A stretch of DNA of 15,517 bases from an uncultured Muribaculaceae bacterium. GTDB lineage: Bacteria; Bacteroidota; Bacteroidia; Bacteroidales; Muribaculaceae. The stretch spans positions 1 through 15,517 of the forward strand of contig CAJUSN010000046.1 of the NCBI GenBank assembly GCA_910589095.1, given 5' to 3'. Of the stretch, positions 13,732 through 15,517 are shown in pieces (within the stretch, counting starts at the first letter, position 1; every line of letters begins with the position of its first letter). The notes under the pieces are model-generated. The model was given only the letters and a program-made list of their open reading frames with translations, searched no databases and had not been told where the DNA came from. The translations under genes were made by a program, and so were the position numbers.

Positions 13732-15276
13732 TTATTTCGCGAAGCTTACCGAGCGTGTTTCGCGGATAACGGTAATTTTCACCTGGCCCGGATAAGTCAT
13801 CTCATCCTGGATGCGCTTGGCTATTTCTGCCGAGAGTTTTTCGGTTTCTGTATCGTCGATCTTATCGGCACCTACAATCACGCGCAACTCACGGCCGGCT
13901 TGGATTGCATAGGTCTTGATCACGCCGGGATAGCTGAGAGCCAGCTGCTCAAGGTCGTTGAGACGCTTGATGTAAGCTTTGACCATTTCACGGCGGGCAC
14001 CGGGGCGGGCGCCTGAAATGGCATCACATACCTGAACAATTGGAGCAAGTAGCGACGACATTTCCACTTCGTCATGGTGTGCACCGATGGCATTGCAAAT
14101 TTCAGGTTTCTCCTTGTACTTTTCGGCAAGTTTCATACCCAGCAGTGCGTGTGGCAATTCGGGTTCTTCATCGGGCACTTTACCTATGTCATGAAGCAAT
14201 CCGGCGCGACGTGCTTTCTTAGGATTCAGTCCAAGTTCGGATGCCATTACGGCACATAGATTCGCAGTCTCGCGTGAGTGTTGGAGCAGGTTCTGCCCGT
14301 AGCTCGAACGATACTTCATCTTTCCAACTAGGCGCACCAGTTCAGGATGAAGTCCGTGGATACCAAGGTCAATTGCTGTGCGCTTTCCGGTTTCAATGAT
14401 TTCTTCTTCAACCTGTCGGCGAACTTTAGCCACTACCTCTTCAATGCGGGCAGGGTGGATGCGTCCGTCGGTAACCAACTGATGCAGTGCCAGACGGGCT
14501 ATTTCGCGACGCACAGGGTCGAAGCCGGAGAGCACGATTGCCTCAGGGGTATCGTCCACAATGATTTCAATTCCTGTGGCAGCCTCGAGAGCGCGGATGT
14601 TGCGACCTTCACGACCAATGATACGTCCCTTGATCTCATCCGAGTCAATCTGAAACACGGTCACCGAGTTTTCTATGGCTGTTTCGGTGGCAACACGCTG
14701 AATGGATTGAACCACAATGCGTTTGGCTTCCTTGTTGGCCGTCAGTTTGGCCTCATCCATTATGTCGTTGATATAGCTCTGAGCGGCGGTCTTGGCCTCA
14801 TCTTTCAGGTTTTCGATGAGTTTTTCCTTAGCCTCTTCCGATGAAAGGCCCGACACGCGTTCAAGCTCTTCCTGAGCCTTGAGCTTCAATGAGTCAAGCT
14901 CGTTCTGGCGTGCTTCTGCAGCAGCCAGTTTGTCCTGAAGCTTTGTGCGGGTCTGTTCATTCTCGTTGCGTGCACGCTGATTTTCGCTCTGCTGTTGGTT
15001 GAGCTGAAGCTCGCGCTGTTTCAGTCGGCTCTCGGTCTGCTGTATTTTCTGCATCCGCTGCCCGGCTTGTTTCTCGGCGGCGTTCACAATCTTGAGCTCC
15101 TCCTCGCGGGCCTCGAGCAGTTTGTTCTTCTTGAGAACCTCGGCTTCATTGCGAGCTTCGTCAAGTATGGCGTTGGCCCGTGAGCCGGCCATGTTCCGCT
15201 GTACTATGGTGGAGATTACCGCGCCTATTATCAAGGCTATGATGGCAATCGACACATAAATTATTGTTTCTTCCAT
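13732..15276 (-). CDS. rny: Ribonuclease Y
   Basis: RNase Y is a 514-residue membrane-anchored endoribonuclease that starts mRNA decay. It has an N-terminal transmembrane helix (about 5-25, YVSIAIIALIIGAVIST), a long Glu/Gln/Lys-rich coiled coil (about 30-190), and a KH domain with GRIIGREGRNIR (217-228). The HD domain has H333 and the catalytic pair H362/D363 in LLHDIGKVPD, plus HH at 400-401. The C-terminus ends YPGQVKITVIRETRSVSFAK. Length matches the family (about 510-520). The start MEETIIYV directly precedes the membrane helix. It heads the rny-ricT-gldH group. No clear promoter was found in the 100 bp upstream. Confidence 0.98.
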   Translation of the reverse strand: MEETIIYVSIAIIALIIGAVISTIVQRNMAGSRANAILDEARNEAEVLKKNKLLEAREEELKIVNAAEKQAGQRMQKIQQTESRLKQRELQLNQQQSENQRARNENEQTRTKLQDKLAAAEARQNELDSLKLKAQEELERVSGLSSEEAKEKLIENLKDEAKTAAQSYINDIMDEAKLTANKEAKRIVVQSIQRVATETAIENSVTVFQIDSDEIKGRIIGREGRNIRALEAATGIEIIVDDTPEAIVLSGFDPVRREIARLALHQLVTDGRIHPARIEEVVAKVRRQVEEEIIETGKRTAIDLGIHGLHPELVRLVGKMKYRSSYGQNLLQHSRETANLCAVMASELGLNPKKARRAGLLHDIGKVPDEEPELPHALLGMKLAEKYKEKPEICNAIGAHHDEVEMSSLLAPIVQVCDAISGARPGARREMVKAYIKRLNDLEQLALSYPGVIKTYAIQAGRELRVIVGADKIDDTETEKLSAEIAKRIQDEMTYPGQVKITVIRETRSVSFAK

Positions 15277-15363
15277 ATTTTCTTGTAGAGTTTGACGGTT
15301 TTTTAATGCTTATCTTATTTATTTTTAATTCTGTGGTTAGTTGGATCATTAAATGAAACATAA

Positions 15364-15398
15364 CGGCCCGCAGGCCGCATCACAGCTCATGGAGCTGT
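15364..15398 (-). terminator. Tandem hairpins upstream of rny (possible terminator)
   Basis: In the minus-strand direction, a 7-bp stem ACAGCTC/GAGCTGT with a 3-nt loop (15382-15398) is followed by a GC-rich 5-bp stem CGGCC/GGCCG with a 4-nt loop (15364-15377). The following sequence TTATGTTTCATTT is U-rich but interrupted. Together they look like the 3' end of an upstream transcript coming from beyond the right edge. Confidence 0.45.
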
Positions 15399-15517
15399 TT
15401 CGCGTGCTTACGGGCTACCGTCTCTTGTGCAATCACCTCGCAGCCCTCGGCGCAGAGGTTAATGCCTGATAAATGTGATAATACGCTGAGGGAGAGGCTA
15501 TCCTTGGCGCAGAAGTT
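15364..15517 (-). other. Partial structured RNA or 3' end of an unidentified gene
   Basis: The minus strand is open in one frame from the right edge to a TGA at 15380-15382 (45 codons, ...AQETVARKHAKQLHEL), a peptide I do not recognise and that does not resemble ZapA. The same stretch can fold: CCCTCAGCG and CGCCGAGGG form a long imperfect stem around an AU-rich bubble, followed by compact hairpins. A 6S-like regulatory RNA upstream of rny is possible from memory of Bacteroidales gene order, but the 5' half is outside the window. Neither reading is secure. Confidence 0.3.

Noticed and set aside
14347..14844. 165-codon plus-strand frame opposite rny
   Set aside because: It is antisense to the RNase Y KH and coiled-coil coding region and shows no known motif.

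Overview
This window looks like chromosomal DNA from an order Bacteroidales bacterium, possibly a Muribaculaceae-like gut commensal (the family is inference). The clues are a gliding-motility lipoprotein (GldH), the methylmalonyl-CoA epimerase/decarboxylase pair of the succinate-propionate route, A-rich start regions without Shine-Dalgarno sites, several matches to the Bacteroidota -7 element TAnnTTTG, and lipoproteins with acidic residues just after the lipobox cysteine.

Layout. Positions 1-1135 (minus strand) hold methylmalonyl-CoA epimerase followed by the N-terminal two fifths or so of a biotin-dependent carboxyltransferase/decarboxylase alpha subunit that runs off the left edge. After a 431-bp divergent intergenic region comes dnaK (1567-3477, plus), with a very strong terminator. 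Positions 3478-7170 form a more AT-rich accessory stretch, all on the plus strand. It contains a DUF1848 Fe-S protein, a truncated AAA+ ATPase remnant, a 30-codon lipoprotein-like mini-ORF and two tandem paralogous unknown lipoproteins. The end of dnaK (last four codons, stop and terminator) recurs in diverged form at 4811-4896, directly after the DUF1848 gene, so the dnaK 3' end looks like an insertion point used more than once. A nested palindrome at 7101-7165 separates this stretch from the next genes.

From 15276 down to 7174 every gene is on the minus strand and is conserved housekeeping: rny (RNase Y), ricT, gldH, an M24 aminopeptidase, a CCA-adding-type nucleotidyltransferase with HD domain, rplY (L25/Ctc), pth and an S4-domain RNA-binding protein. 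rny-ricT-gldH is tightly packed, with an ATGA overlap between ricT and gldH. rplY-pth-S4 is another compact unit with a good promoter and an ATGA overlap. The theme is RNA metabolism and translation: mRNA decay (RNase Y, probably with RicT), tRNA 3'-end processing, peptidyl-tRNA recycling, a 5S-binding ribosomal protein, and an Hsp15-like protein. The right edge (15364-15517) is either a partial structured RNA or the 3' end of an unidentified gene.

No complete new defence system, CRISPR array, IS element, tRNA or rRNA was seen. The most interesting material is the dnaK-downstream accessory stretch: duplicated dnaK tail and terminator around DUF1848, a 15-bp palindromic repeat on both sides of that gene, an apparent one-base frameshift in the A-tract after a lipoprotein start codon, and the unknown tandem lipoprotein family. 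The rny-ricT linkage is also notable.
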